Source: Brachybacterium squillarum M-6-3 (GTDB lineage Bacteria > Actinomycetota > Actinomycetes > Actinomycetales > Dermabacteraceae). From it: a stretch of 64,000 nucleotides of DNA. The notes below the pieces were generated by a model. That model was not told the origin of the DNA. It ran no database searches and saw only the letters and a list, made by a program, of their open reading frames with translations. Both the position numbers and the translations under genes were made by a program. The stretch lies in contig NZ_AGBX01000006.1 of assembly GCF_000225825.1 (NCBI RefSeq), positions 124,001 to 188,000 of the forward strand, given 5' to 3'. Below are positions 33,523 to 42,920 of this stretch, piece by piece (within the stretch, counting starts at the first letter, position 1; every line of letters begins with the position of its first letter).

Positions 33523-35103
33523 TCAGTTGACGTCTTCGAGGACGCTGGTGAACCGGAACTGGATCGCCGCGAGCACGCCGGTCAGCGCGAACAGGGCGAC
33601 GGAGACGGCGGAGGCGAAGCCGAAGTCGGCCCCCGAGCCGCCGAAGGCGATGCGGTAGATCATCGAGATCAGGATGTCGGTGCCGCCGCGGGTGTACTCG
33701 CCCGGCAGGAACGGACCGCCCTCGGTGAGCAGCTCGATCGCGTTGAAGTTGTTGAAGTTGAAGGCGAAGGACGCCACCAGCAGGGGGGCCACGGCCACCA
33801 GCAGCAGCGGGGTCACCACCTTCACCGTGGTCTGGAAGCGGCTGGCGCCGTCGATGCGAGCCGCCTCCATCACGTCACCGGGGATCGCCTGCAGGGCGCC
33901 GGTGGTGACGATGAACATGTAGGGGAAGCCCATCCACAGGTTCGTCAGCAGCACCGCGATCTTGGCCATCGTCGGATCGCCCAGCCAGTTCACGTTGATG
34001 CCGAGGGTGGTGTTGATCAGGCCGAAGTCCTGGTTGTAGAAGTTCGACCACACCAGCAGGGCGATGAAGCCCGGCACCGCGTACGGCATCAGCAGGATCG
34101 AGCGGTACAGGCGGCGGCCCTTCAGCCGCTCGTCGTTGAGGATCAGCGCCAGGGCGAAGCCGACCACGAAGGTCAGCGCCACCGAGCCGAGGGCGAAGAC
34201 CAGGGTCCAGGCGAAGGCGGCGAGGAACTGGCCGGCGATGTTGGAGTCGGTGAACAGGCGCTGGTAGTTGGACCAGCCCACGTTCTGCAGCCAGGACTGG
34301 CTGAAAGCGCGCTCGCCGTTCTCGTTCACGAAGTACTCGGAGTCGCCCACGGTGCCGACCGTGTAGACCGCGCCCGTCTGGGTGTCGGTGATGGTGTCGG
34401 CGGCCTCGTCGTAGGTCAGCAAGGTGGTGCCCACGTAGGCCTGATTGGCGCCCTGCACCCGCACCGCGGAGTTCTCGTCGACGGGGACGGCGACCTCCTG
34501 CAGCGCGTTGTAGGCGTCGTTGACCTCGCGCGACTCGAGGATCGTGTAGCCGGAGGCCTCGGTGACGTAGTTGTTCTCGACGGTGACGTCGGCGGCGGGC
34601 ACCGGGGCCAGCTCGGTCTCCTCGTCGCCGGAGTAGACGGTGCCCGTGGCGGGGTCCACCAGGAACAGGGTGAAGGGGCCCTCCACGGGGTCGCCCTGGG
34701 TGGCGACCGACATGTTGTACCAGGTGGAGTCGTCGGTCTGGACCACCGAGTTGGCGATGATCGAGTTCACCGCCTGCTCCTTGGTGCCGCGGGTGCCGTC
34801 GCCGTAGTTGGAGAAGGAGTAGCCCACCGTGAGGATGATCGGGGTGATCAGGAAGACCGCGAGGAAGAAGGTGCCGGGGAAGAGGTACTTCCCGGGGATG
34901 AAGCGCTTCGTGGAGTAGATGACGAAGATCGCGATCGCGGCCAGGACCATCACGGCCAGCCACATCCACTGCTGCTGCTGGATCATCAGCGGCACGGTGA
35001 AGGCGGTGACGGCGAGGACGGCGCCGAGGACGATGATGCGCACCAGGACCGCGGGGATCGAGGTGCTGCGCTCGCGGTGCACGGGCGGCAGGGGGCTGGA
35101 CAT
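33523..35103 (-). CDS. malF: Maltose/maltodextrin ABC transporter permease MalF
   Basis: A 526-residue permease. Hydrophobic helices near residues 20-70 and 85-110 are followed by a large extracytoplasmic insert (about residues 110-285, with YNMSVATQGDPVEGPFTLFL), as in MalF proteins. The core then resumes with AFAWTLVFALGSVALTFVVG and the EAA loop EAARIDGASRFQTTVKVVTP. LLTEGGPFLPGEYTRGGTDI is the conserved MalF C-terminal loop. The start at 35103 is chosen because GAAAGGCACC precedes it. It forms the membrane channel with MalG. Confidence 0.9.
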   Translation of the reverse strand: MSSPLPPVHRERSTSIPAVLVRIIVLGAVLAVTAFTVPLMIQQQQWMWLAVMVLAAIAIFVIYSTKRFIPGKYLFPGTFFLAVFLITPIILTVGYSFSNYGDGTRGTKEQAVNSIIANSVVQTDDSTWYNMSVATQGDPVEGPFTLFLVDPATGTVYSGDEETELAPVPAADVTVENNYVTEASGYTILESREVNDAYNALQEVAVPVDENSAVRVQGANQAYVGTTLLTYDEAADTITDTQTGAVYTVGTVGDSEYFVNENGERAFSQSWLQNVGWSNYQRLFTDSNIAGQFLAAFAWTLVFALGSVALTFVVGFALALILNDERLKGRRLYRSILLMPYAVPGFIALLVWSNFYNQDFGLINTTLGINVNWLGDPTMAKIAVLLTNLWMGFPYMFIVTTGALQAIPGDVMEAARIDGASRFQTTVKVVTPLLLVAVAPLLVASFAFNFNNFNAIELLTEGGPFLPGEYTRGGTDILISMIYRIAFGGSGADFGFASAVSVALFALTGVLAAIQFRFTSVLEDVN

Positions 35104-35153
35104 GGCGACGGTGCCTTTCACGGGGTGGCGGGGGTGACCGGACAGGCCGGTCG

Positions 35154-35223
35154 GACGGGGTGCGACGCCGTGATGTCACACCCCGTCCGGAGGATCCGGG
35201 GGAGCGGGCGTGCTGCCCGCTCC
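35154..35223 (-). repeat. Two hairpins between malE and malF
   Basis: GACGGGGTG (35154-35162) pairs with CACCCCGTC (35179-35187), and GGAGCGGGC (35201-35209) pairs with GCCCGCTCC (35215-35223). Sitting right after the malE stop, they probably stabilise malE mRNA or attenuate readthrough, keeping binding protein above permease. Confidence 0.55.
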
Positions 35224-35238
35224 GTGACGGAGGGAGGG

Positions 35239-36519
35239 TCAGCCGATCTGGCTGGTGATCTCCTCGCCGGCGGAGGTCATGGTCGATTCGGGGTCCGCGC
35301 CGCCGACCAGGTTGGCCTCGGCCTGACCGAGCGGGCCCCAGATGGCGGCCATCTCGGGAATCGCGGGCATCGGGGAGGCGTCCTCGGCGTACTCGGCCAC
35401 GCGCACAACGTCGGGGTACTCGCCCGTGAGCTTCTCCTGCAGCTCGAGGTTCACCGGGGGCAGCTCGTTGCCTGGGAACATCGCCTCGGCGATGTCGGGG
35501 GAGGAGACCACGTCGGTGGCGAACTGCTGGGCGAAGGCCTGGTTGGCGCCGCTGGAGGCGACGAAGAAGGCGTTGACGCCAGCGAAGGGGACCGCCGGGT
35601 CCATGCCCTCGAAGCCGGGGACCTGGCTCATGGTGAAGTCGACCTCGGCGGTGCGGATGTCGGCCAGTGCCCAGGGGCCCGAGATCAGGTAGGCGGCGTT
35701 GCCGTCGGTGAACAGCGAGATCGCGTTGTCGTTGCTGATGGAGGTCTTCAGCACGCCCTGCTCGCCGAGCTCCACGATCTTCTCGGCCGCGGAGATCGAA
35801 CCCTCCTTGCCCACGCCCACGTCGGAGGGGTCGAGGTTGCCCTCGGAGTCCTCGCCGAAGAGGTAGCCGCCGCCGGAGGTGTAGAAGGGCTGCATGTGGT
35901 AGGCGTCGCCCTCCTCGCCGACCGGCAGGGACAGCACGTTCTCGGCGCCGCCGGCCTCGCCGGCCTCGACGAGCTCCTCCACGGTGGAGGGCTCGGGCAC
36001 GTCAGTGAGCTCGTTGTTCGCGTAGAGCACCAGGGTCTCCACGGCGTAGGGGGCGCCGTAGGTCTGACCGTCGTAGGTCACGGCCTCGAGGCCGACCGGG
36101 GCGATCGCGTCGGAGGCGCCGGAGGGCAGCTGCACCGGGGAGATGGCGCCGTTCTGCACCAGGTTCCCGATCCAGTCGTGGGCGGCCACGATCATGTCGG
36201 GGCCGTTGCCGGCCTGGTTGGCGGTGATGAAGTTGCCCTGCAGGTCGTCGGCGACGATCTGCACCGCGACGGTGAGGTTGTTGGCCTCGGCCCAGTCCTG
36301 CGCCGGGCCCTCGAGGGCGCCGGCCTTGACCTCGTCGGTCCAGATCACGAGGTCGGCATCGGCGCGCTCGGGCGCCGCGCCCTCGGAGGAGCCGCCCGCG
36401 TCCGAGCCGCCGGAGGAGCTGTCGGAACCGGAGTCGCTGCTGCCGCCGCAGGCGGCGAGGACACCGGTGGTGGCGGCGATGCCGCTCAGGGCGAGGAAGT
36501 TCTTGCGACGGATCTGCAC
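35239..36519 (-). CDS. malE: Maltose/maltodextrin-binding lipoprotein MalE
   Basis: A 426-residue solute-binding protein. The signal peptide QIRRKNFLALSGIAATTGVL ends in lipobox LAAC (Cys at about residue 25), followed by a Ser/Gly-rich linker. The mature part has DLVIWTDEVKAGALEGPAQD, FITANQAGNGPDMIVAAHDW and SPMPAIPEMAAIWGPLGQAE, hallmarks of family-1 binding proteins for maltose/maltodextrin. GTG 36519 follows AAGGAG. It is first gene of the operon and divergent from the LacI-type regulator, with operator and promoter in the 151-bp gap. It is anchored to the membrane outer face. Confidence 0.92.
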   Translation of the reverse strand: MQIRRKNFLALSGIAATTGVLAACGGSSDSGSDSSSGGSDAGGSSEGAAPERADADLVIWTDEVKAGALEGPAQDWAEANNLTVAVQIVADDLQGNFITANQAGNGPDMIVAAHDWIGNLVQNGAISPVQLPSGASDAIAPVGLEAVTYDGQTYGAPYAVETLVLYANNELTDVPEPSTVEELVEAGEAGGAENVLSLPVGEEGDAYHMQPFYTSGGGYLFGEDSEGNLDPSDVGVGKEGSISAAEKIVELGEQGVLKTSISNDNAISLFTDGNAAYLISGPWALADIRTAEVDFTMSQVPGFEGMDPAVPFAGVNAFFVASSGANQAFAQQFATDVVSSPDIAEAMFPGNELPPVNLELQEKLTGEYPDVVRVAEYAEDASPMPAIPEMAAIWGPLGQAEANLVGGADPESTMTSAGEEITSQIG

Positions 36520-36577
36520 GTCTTCTCCTTCGAATCGTGGTGCACCTGGCCGTCGGTGGCCGTGCGGATTGGGACAA

Positions 36578-36627
36578 AATATAGATCCTGTCGCGGTCCT
36601 GTGCAAGAATGAGCAAGAACTTGCAGG
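36578..36627 (-). promoter_or_regulatory. malE promoter and LacI/MalR-type operator
   Basis: On the minus strand -35 TTGCAC (36606-36601), a 17-bp spacer and -10 TATATT (36583-36578). An inverted repeat CCTGTGCAAG (36598-36607) / CTTGCAGG (36620-36627) overlaps and precedes the -35. CTTGCAG resembles the repeat bound by Streptomyces MalR. Confidence 0.6.
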
Positions 36628-36670
36628 ACACGATTCGGACACGGCACGATGACGCCCGTGGCCGGGGAGG

Positions 36671-37681
36671 ATGAGTGTGATGGCGCGACTCATCGACATC
36701 GCCAAGGCCGCCGGTGTGAGCGAGGCCACGGTCTCCCGGGTGCTCAACGGGCGATCCGGGGTCAACGAGGCCACCAGACGTTCCGTGATCGAGACGGCCC
36801 GCCTGCTGGGGCGGGAGGTCGGCACCGCCGCCACCCGCACCGGGCCGCTGGTCGGGGTGCTGGTGCCCGACCTCGACAACCAGGTCTTCACCTCCTGGGC
36901 CGAGCGCATCGAGGCCGAGCTCTTCGAGCGCGGGGCCGACTGCCTGGTGGCCATGCGTGCCCGCACGGCTGAACGCGAGCGAGAGATCTTGCAGCGTTTC
37001 CTGTCGATCGGGGTGGACGGCATCATCGTCGTCTCCGGGCACCACGCCCAGGAGGGGGGCCCCATCGACCACTACCGCGAGGTGACCGATACCGGGAGGC
37101 CCCTGGTGCTGGTCAACGGCGTGCGCCCGGACCTGGGCGCCGCCTACCTGTCCACCGACGACGAGCACGCCGTGCGCGCCACCCTGCAGCACCTCGAGGA
37201 CCTCGGCCACCGCCGCATCGGCCTCGCCGTGGGGGACGAGCGCACCTGGCCGGTGCGCGAGAAGGTGCGGGTCTTCGAGGAGGCTTCCCCCGACAGCGAC
37301 CGCGAGGAGCGCCCCGTCTCCTACACCGACTTCTCCTACGCCGGGGGGTACGAGGCCGCCCGCGACCTGGTCGCCCGCGGCGCCACCGCGATCATGTGCG
37401 GGTCCGACGTCATGGCCGCCGGCGCCCTGGAGGCCGTGCGCGCGATGGGCCTGGCGATCCCGGGGGACGTCTCCGTGGTCGGCTACGACGACGTGTTCTG
37501 GTCGGCCCTGACGAACCCGCCGCTGACCACCATGCGCCAGGCTGTGCCCGCCCTGGCTCGCGCGGCCGTGCGCGCCGCGCTCAGCGGGGGCGAGGGGTCC
37601 CGTCGCCCCTCCCGCACCGAGGTGGTGGTGCGGCCCCAGCTCGTCGTCCGCGGCTCCACCGGCTCCGCCCCCGAGGCCTGA
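36671..37681 (+). CDS. malR: LacI-family regulator of the maltose operon
   Basis: A 336-residue repressor. The helix-turn-helix RLIDIAKAAGVSEATVSRVL is followed by the hinge region NGRSGVNEATRRSVIETARL. The periplasmic-binding-like effector domain has VGVLVPDLDNQVFTSWAERI, IDGIIVVSGHHAQEGG, DLGHRRIGLAVGDERTW and VSVVGYDDVFWSALTNPPLT. It is divergent from malE with the operator between them, so it is expected to repress the operon until maltose/maltodextrin appears. GGGGAGG precedes ATG 36671; ATG 36680 is an alternative start three codons later. Confidence 0.88.
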   Translation: MSVMARLIDIAKAAGVSEATVSRVLNGRSGVNEATRRSVIETARLLGREVGTAATRTGPLVGVLVPDLDNQVFTSWAERIEAELFERGADCLVAMRARTAEREREILQRFLSIGVDGIIVVSGHHAQEGGPIDHYREVTDTGRPLVLVNGVRPDLGAAYLSTDDEHAVRATLQHLEDLGHRRIGLAVGDERTWPVREKVRVFEEASPDSDREERPVSYTDFSYAGGYEAARDLVARGATAIMCGSDVMAAGALEAVRAMGLAIPGDVSVVGYDDVFWSALTNPPLTTMRQAVPALARAAVRAALSGGEGSRRPSRTEVVVRPQLVVRGSTGSAPEA

Positions 37682-37846
37682 CCCGGGTCCGCGTCCCGGG
37701 GTTCCCTTCCCCGCGCCGTCACGCGGCACGGTATTCACCGCCTGACTTCCATCCGTGGAATGGAGCCGAGGAAAACCGTGCCCCCGGCGGCCTCCGGCGC
37801 GGTGCCGGGCTGTGCGAGGCCTGCGTCGGAGGGGCGCGGGCGCCGA

Positions 37847-37852
37847 TAGCAT
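37847..37852 (+). promoter_or_regulatory. -10 box (TAGCAT) of leaderless trpS
   Basis: TAGCAT ends 7 nt before ATG 37860. No Shine-Dalgarno is visible, and the alternative ATG 37851 overlaps the box. This decides the start at 37860. Confidence 0.45.
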
Positions 37853-37859
37853 GGTGGGC

Positions 37860-38954
37860 ATGACCGATACCGTCGCCGATGTGACCCCCGAGATCGCCCC
37901 CTCCAGCTACGACGCCGCCCAGCGGCGCAGCGACGCGATCTGGCAGAAGATCGAGAGCGACCCCAGCGGCCTGCGCATGCTCACCGGGGACCGTCCCACC
38001 GGCGCGCTGCACATCGGCCACTACTTCGGCTCCCTGCGCAACCGCGTCCGTCTCCAGCAGGCCGGCGTGGAGACCTGGGTGATCGTCGCCGACTACCAGG
38101 TGATCACCGACCGCGAGATCCTCGGCGACATCCAGGGCTCCGTGCGCGAGCTGCTCACCGACTACCTCGCCGTCGGCATCGACCCCGAGCGCGCCACGAT
38201 TTTCACCCACTCGGCGGTGCCCGCCCTGAACCAGCTGATGCTGCCGTTCCTCTCACTGGTCACCCAGCCGGAGCTGGAGCGCAACCCCACGGTGAAGGCC
38301 GAGCTGGCCGCCGCCGGGAAGTCCGCGATGGGCGGGCTGATGCTCACCTACCCCGTGCACCAGGCCGCCGACATCCTCTTCTGCCACGGCAACCTCGTGC
38401 CCGTCGGCAAGGACCAGCTGCCCCACATCGAGCAGACCCGCGTGATCGCGCGCCGCTTCAACGAGCGCTACGCGGGCGGGGAGGCCTACTTCCCCGAGCC
38501 CGACGCGCTGCTCTCCGAGGCCCCCACCATCCTGGGCCTGGACGGCAATGCGAAGATGAGCAAGTCCCTCGGCAACACCGTCATGCTGCGGATGAGCGCC
38601 GAGGAGACCGCCAAGAAGATCAAGAAGGCCAAGACCGACGCCGAGCGGCACATCACCTACGACCCGGAGAACCGGCCCGAGGTCGCGAACCTGCTGACCA
38701 TCGCGTCCCTGTGCACCGGGCAGGATCCTGCGGCCCTCGCCGAGGAGATCGGCGACAAGGGCGCCGGCACCCTCAAGGTGATGACCGCCGAGGCGCTCAA
38801 CGAGCACCTGTCCCCGATCCGCACCCGTCGCGCCGAGCTGGAGCAGGACCCCGGCTACCTGTTCTCCGTGCTCCGCGCGGGCAATGAGCGCGCCGACGCC
38901 GTGGCCGAGGAGACCCTCGCCCACGTGCGCGAGGTGATGGGGATGGTCTACTGA
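37860..38954 (+). CDS. trpS: Tryptophanyl-tRNA synthetase
   Basis: A 364-residue class I aminoacyl-tRNA synthetase. TGDRPTGALHIGHYFGSLRN carries the HIGH signature at about residue 51, and GLDGNAKMSKSLGNTVMLRM the KMSKS loop at about residue 231. VPVGKDQLPHIEQTRVIARR is the conserved Trp-binding and dimer region. It charges tRNA-Trp. The length is normal for the bacterial short form. It is flanked by the LacI gene (co-directional) and the convergent DUF5129 pseudogene. Confidence 0.96.
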   Translation: MTDTVADVTPEIAPSSYDAAQRRSDAIWQKIESDPSGLRMLTGDRPTGALHIGHYFGSLRNRVRLQQAGVETWVIVADYQVITDREILGDIQGSVRELLTDYLAVGIDPERATIFTHSAVPALNQLMLPFLSLVTQPELERNPTVKAELAAAGKSAMGGLMLTYPVHQAADILFCHGNLVPVGKDQLPHIEQTRVIARRFNERYAGGEAYFPEPDALLSEAPTILGLDGNAKMSKSLGNTVMLRMSAEETAKKIKKAKTDAERHITYDPENRPEVANLLTIASLCTGQDPAALAEEIGDKGAGTLKVMTAEALNEHLSPIRTRRAELEQDPGYLFSVLRAGNERADAVAEETLAHVREVMGMVY

Positions 38955-38984
38955 CCCGCTGACCCCGTTCGAGAGGCGGGCCGC

Positions 38985-40391
38985 TCAGAAACGACCCGAG
39001 CTGCCCGCACCGGAGAAGCCACCCGCGACGCCGGGGGAGTAGCCGCCGGTGCTGCCGGAGACCGATCCCGGGTCGCGGTGCTCGGCGAGCTCGTCAGGCG
39101 CCGAGGTGCGCCAGTCGGAGAGCCACAGCACCGGGCTGATGGGCCACACGTCGTTGCTCGTCGCCGAATCGGAGGCCTGTCCGCGGCGGCGGACCTCGCG
39201 AAGGGTGCCGTACTCCCGGGCCTCGGTGAAGTCGGCGTCGCCGCGCAGCAGCTCCGTCTCCTCCTCGTCGTCCGCGAGGCGGGCCACGCCCAGGTCCCGG
39301 CACAGTCGAGCCTCGGTGGACAGGCGTTCCGTGAGCGCATCCAGCCGGTCCAGCGCCTCCTGCGGGGTGATCCGCCGGGCCTTTAGGTCCGCGGTCAGGC
39401 CCGGCAGCTCGTCCTCGACCTCCCCGGCGACGCGACGCAGCTCCTCTGCGGCCTCGCGCTCGCCGTCGGTGGCTTCGACGTCGAGCTCGAGCGCATCCGG
39501 CAGAGCCTCGAAGCCCGCCCGGAAGGGCGCCAGCTCCCGCTCCCACAGGGCGCGCCAGTCGCCCCGCTGCAGCAGCAGGTCCCGCGCCTCGACCACGACG
39601 TCGTCCAGCTCGTCGAGGCGACGGGCTGCCTCCTCCAGCTCCCGGGCGGCGCGATCGGTCGCGGCGCGCGCCCCGCGCACCGCCGTGACGGTCTCCCGGG
39701 CGCGGTCCACGTGGGCGCGGGCCTGCCCGCGGGCGACCAGCAGCGAGACCAGCACGATGATCTAGGCGGCCGGAGCGGCGATGATGACCAGCAGCGCCAG
39801 CGGGTGCTGCCAGGCGGGACCGTCCAGTCGGTCCGCGTACTCCGCGGCCCCGGCGAAGATCGTCGCCTCCCAGTCGCCGTCCTGCGCCTCCTCGCGCATG
39901 TCCTCCTGCGCGGCCTCGAAGCCGCCGTCCGTGAGCTTCACGTCCTCCCCGGCATAGGTGCCCAGGAACCGGTTCCCGGGGACCAGGGCCAGGATCACGG
40001 TGCCGTCGGCCCAGTGGTCCCCGTCCTCGGAGAGCAGGTCGGGGCGGAAGTCCCGGGCGTACAGCAGCACGGCGTCGTTCAGGGCGCGGTCGTCGGAGGT
40101 GGAGCGGCCCTGCGCGGTGACGTCCAGGACCAGCACCCGCAGGTCGACCTCCGAGCGGAAGCCCACCTCGTCCAGTTCCTCGGTGAGGGCCGGGGCGTCG
40201 ACCGCGTCCAGGGTGTCGATCACCTCCACCGAGCGGGGCGGCATCGCCTGCGCGGGGACCGGGACCACGGTCGTCAGCGCGGTCACCGCGGCGATCACCA
40301 GGAGCAGGACCAAGCGGGGGCCGCCGGTCAGCAGGACCAGGTCCGGGGGCGTCGAGCTCGGGGCGGGTCGGGCGGTGGACCGTGCCGTCAT
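38985..40391 (-). pseudogene. DUF5129-family exported protein interrupted by an in-frame amber codon
   Basis: The 5' part (40391-39762) has a signal-like helix LVLLLVIAAVTALTTVVPVP and a TPM-like domain with LLSEDGDHWADGTVILALVP and FLGTYAGEDVKL. It ends in a TM helix HPLALLVIIAAPAA, then TAG at 39764-39762. Without any frame change the sequence continues as IIVLVSLLVARGQARAHVDR, the rest of the helix, a long coiled coil and a Gly/Ser-rich tail (GGYSPGVAGGFSGAGSSGRF). The stop falls in the middle of one helix, so one base change or error splits an otherwise intact 468-codon gene. The function of the family is unknown; it acts at the membrane. Confidence 0.75.
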
Positions 40392-40584
40392 GCCCCCACC
40401 CTGCTCCGTGGGGCGAGGGCGCGCGTCTCCGGACGGCATCGAGCCGTGCCTGCCGGGTCGACTCCCCGTCGCCGCGGCGCCACAGCAGGTCCGCGGTGGC
40501 GGGGGAGTCCACGGGGAGGGCCGGGGCGGCGGCCTCCTCGCGCTCGCAGTCCTCGCGCAGCGCCGCCATTCCCTCCCGGAGTGC

Positions 40585-41243
40585 TCACCTCCGCGGTCCC
40601 GTGCGCCGGCGGAGGGGAGGCATGACCAGGATCCCGACGATGACCAGGACGGCCGCCGCCACCGGGACCAGGACCACGGGGCGTTGCCAGGGCGGGGGCA
40701 TCAGCATCCCGGCGAGCTCGGCGCCGACGGTCGGGGCGCTGAACCACGAGGCCATCGATGCCTCCGGAGTCATGGCGGCGGCGAACCGTTCCGTGTCCTC
40801 GACCGTGAGGCCGAGCCCCTCGCCGGCGACGGCCGCGGTCTGACCGGAAGCGGGGTCGATCGCCAGGATCAGGGTGTGCTCGCCGACCCGGCCCGCGGGC
40901 AGGTCCATCAGCTCGGGGTATCCGTCGGCCGCGAGCTGGAGCGCGGCGGGGGCAGCGCCTGCGGGGTGTGGGTCACGAATCCCCGTTCGGCGACATCGGT
41001 GAAGATCACGAACAGGTCGACGTCACGGGGGGAAGGTGACCTCCGCCGGCGCCTCGAAACTGGAGACCGTCACCGAGCGGGCCGGCGGCCCGGTCGCCGG
41101 GACAACCGGCCCCCGATCACCCATGACCCCACGATCGCGAGGACGAGGAGTCCGGCCACCGCGAGGCGCGACATCCAGCGACGGCGCGGGGCGGTGGTGG
41201 CCGGAAGGGAGTTCTCGCGGATGGTGTCGGTCGTGCAGGGCAT
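40585..41243 (-). pseudogene. Second signal/TPM-like membrane protein, at least three frameshifts
   Basis: From ATG 41243 one frame gives RRRWMSRLAVAGLLVLAIVG. A second gives PARSVTVSSFEAPAEVTFP. A third gives DVDLFVIFTDVAERGFVTHT. A fourth, from 40920 down, gives ELMDLPAGRVGEHTLILAID, MTPEASMASWFSAPTVGAEL and a C-terminal TM helix PVVLVPVAAAVLVIVGILV. Together they describe one membrane protein of about 215 residues of the same general plan as the DUF5129 gene downstream. At least one indel is in a run of six C. Between the two genes, a short ORF from ATG 40569 (MAALREDCEREEAAAP) has a ribosome-binding site but no clear end. Confidence 0.6.
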
Positions 41244-41282
41244 GCGGGGCCTGCTCAGGGGTCGTACCGTCGGAGCGGGTGC

Positions 41283-41735
41283 TCAGCCGAGGATGTCGGC
41301 GATCCGGGCGAGGGTGCGGGGGATGCCGGCGCGAGCCGCGTTCTGCCGCTGGGCGAGCTGGTCGTGCGCGTCCTCGCCGTACGTCCCCTCGAAGAACTGC
41401 TCGGTGACCTCGCTGGTGCTGGTGAACAGGGTCAGCAGGGAGCCGTCGCCGCGCGGCTCGATGCGGTAGCCCCAGACGGCCCGCCCGCCGCCGACCTCCC
41501 AGACGAACTCGCGGCCCGCCTCGGCGACGACGACGGTGGAGACGGTGCTCCACTCGCGCTCGGCGGTGCGGTTGTGGCCCGTGAAGGTGGCCCCGACGCC
41601 GCGGGCGGAGGAATCCCAGTCGGCGCGCACGGTCTGCTCGCTCCACTCCCCGGTGCGGGTCACGTCGGAGACGAGGGCGTAGACCTGCTCGGGCGAGGCG
41701 GAGAGCGCGATGGACTCGGTGAGGTCGTAGGTCAT
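41283..41735 (-). CDS. SRPBCC-family (polyketide cyclase/START-like) protein
   Basis: A 150-residue protein. MTYDLTESIALSASPEQVYA then LVSDVTRTGEWS is the usual first strand and helix of the SRPBCC fold, and FVWEVGGGRAVWGYRIEPRG with LLTLFTSTSEVTEQFFEG the later strands and C-terminal helix. Members bind hydrophobic ligands in a deep cavity; no specific ligand can be read. TACCGT (41747-41742) lies 6 nt before the ATG, so it is probably leaderless. It stands alone and is divergent from cysK over 248 bp. Confidence 0.8.
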   Translation of the reverse strand: MTYDLTESIALSASPEQVYALVSDVTRTGEWSEQTVRADWDSSARGVGATFTGHNRTAEREWSTVSTVVVAEAGREFVWEVGGGRAVWGYRIEPRGDGSLLTLFTSTSEVTEQFFEGTYGEDAHDQLAQRQNAARAGIPRTLARIADILG

Positions 41736-41894
41736 GGCGGCACGGTACGTCGCGCCCGCGCGCGCGGGAAGACTGCCCCACGAAACGGACGCAGCCGACG
41801 AACCGTCCGGTCCGCGGGAACGGCCCGGGTCCCCCGGTGGGCCCCGCGTGACGGGGTGTGACGGACGCCCAGGAGTCCCTCGGACACATTTGGT

Positions 41895-41900
41895 TATGAT
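41895..41900 (+). promoter_or_regulatory. -10 box of cysK-cysE (TATGAT)
   Basis: TATGAT preceded by TGGT (extended -10 like). The predicted start near 41907 leaves a leader of about 75 nt before cysK. No clear -35 is visible. Confidence 0.45.
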
Positions 41901-41983
41901 CGGCCCAAGCGTCACTTTGCAGAGCGGTCCCTGCACCGGACAGGCACCGCACACCCGCCGTCTGAACGATCCGAGGAGGATCC

Positions 41984-42913
41984 ATGCCCGTCTACGAGAA
42001 CGTCTCCGAGCTCGTCGGTCGCACCCCGCTGGTCAAGCTCAACCACCTCGGCGAGGACGTGAAGGGCACCGTCCTGGCCAAGCTCGAGTTCTACAACCCC
42101 GCCAACTCCGTCAAGGACCGCATCGGCGTGGCCATGATCGACGCCGCCGAGGCCTCCGGCGAGCTCCAGCCCGGCGGCACCATCGTCGAGGCGACCAGCG
42201 GCAACACCGGCATCGCGCTGGCGATGATCGGCTCCTCCCGCGGCTACAAGGTCATCCTCACCATGCCCGAGTCGATGTCCAAGGAGCGGCGGGCCCTGCT
42301 GCGCGCCTTCGGCGCCGAGCTGGTGCTGACCGAGGCCCCCAAGGGTATGAAGGGCGCCGTCGAGAAGGCCGCGGAGATCGCCGCCGAGACCGGCGCCGTG
42401 CAGGTCGAGCAGTTCGACAACCCCGCCAACCTGGAGATCCACCGCCGCACCACAGCCGAGGAGATCTGGGCGGACACCGAGGGCGAGGTCGACGCGCTGG
42501 TGGCCGGCATCGGCACCGGCGGCACCATCTCCGGCGTCGGCGAGGTGCTCAAGGAGCGCAAGCCCGAGGCCAAGGTCTTCGCCGTCGAGCCCGAGGAGTC
42601 CGCCATCCTCAACGGCGGCCAGCCCGGCCCCCACAAGATCCAGGGCATCGGCGCGAACTTCGTGCCCTCGATCCTGGACCGCGAGGTCTACGACGAGGTC
42701 TTCGACATCGACGCCGAGACCGCGATGGAGCGCGCCCGCTCCGTGGCCCGCAGCGAGGGCCTGCTGGTGGGCATCTCCTCCGGCGCCGCCATCGAGGCCG
42801 CCGTGCGCGTCGGCTCCCGCGAGGAGTTCGCCGGCAAGACCATCGTCGTGATCATCCCGTCCTTCGGCGAGCGGTACCTCTCCACCCCGCTGTACGCCGA
42901 GTACATGGACTGA
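41984..42913 (+). CDS. cysK: O-acetylserine sulfhydrylase (cysteine synthase A)
   Basis: A 309-residue PLP enzyme. FYNPANSVKDRIGVAM contains the PLP-binding Lys (residue 43 region). VEATSGNTGIALAMIG is the substrate loop, VAGIGTGGTISGVGEVLKE the phosphate-binding loop and GLLVGISSGAA the C-terminal site. It makes cysteine from O-acetylserine and sulfide. GAGGAGG precedes the ATG. It is followed after 7 nt by cysE, whose product supplies O-acetylserine and forms the cysteine synthase complex with CysK. Confidence 0.96.
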   Translation: MPVYENVSELVGRTPLVKLNHLGEDVKGTVLAKLEFYNPANSVKDRIGVAMIDAAEASGELQPGGTIVEATSGNTGIALAMIGSSRGYKVILTMPESMSKERRALLRAFGAELVLTEAPKGMKGAVEKAAEIAAETGAVQVEQFDNPANLEIHRRTTAEEIWADTEGEVDALVAGIGTGGTISGVGEVLKERKPEAKVFAVEPEESAILNGGQPGPHKIQGIGANFVPSILDREVYDEVFDIDAETAMERARSVARSEGLLVGISSGAAIEAAVRVGSREEFAGKTIVVIIPSFGERYLSTPLYAEYMD

Positions 42914-42920
42914 TTCCTCC

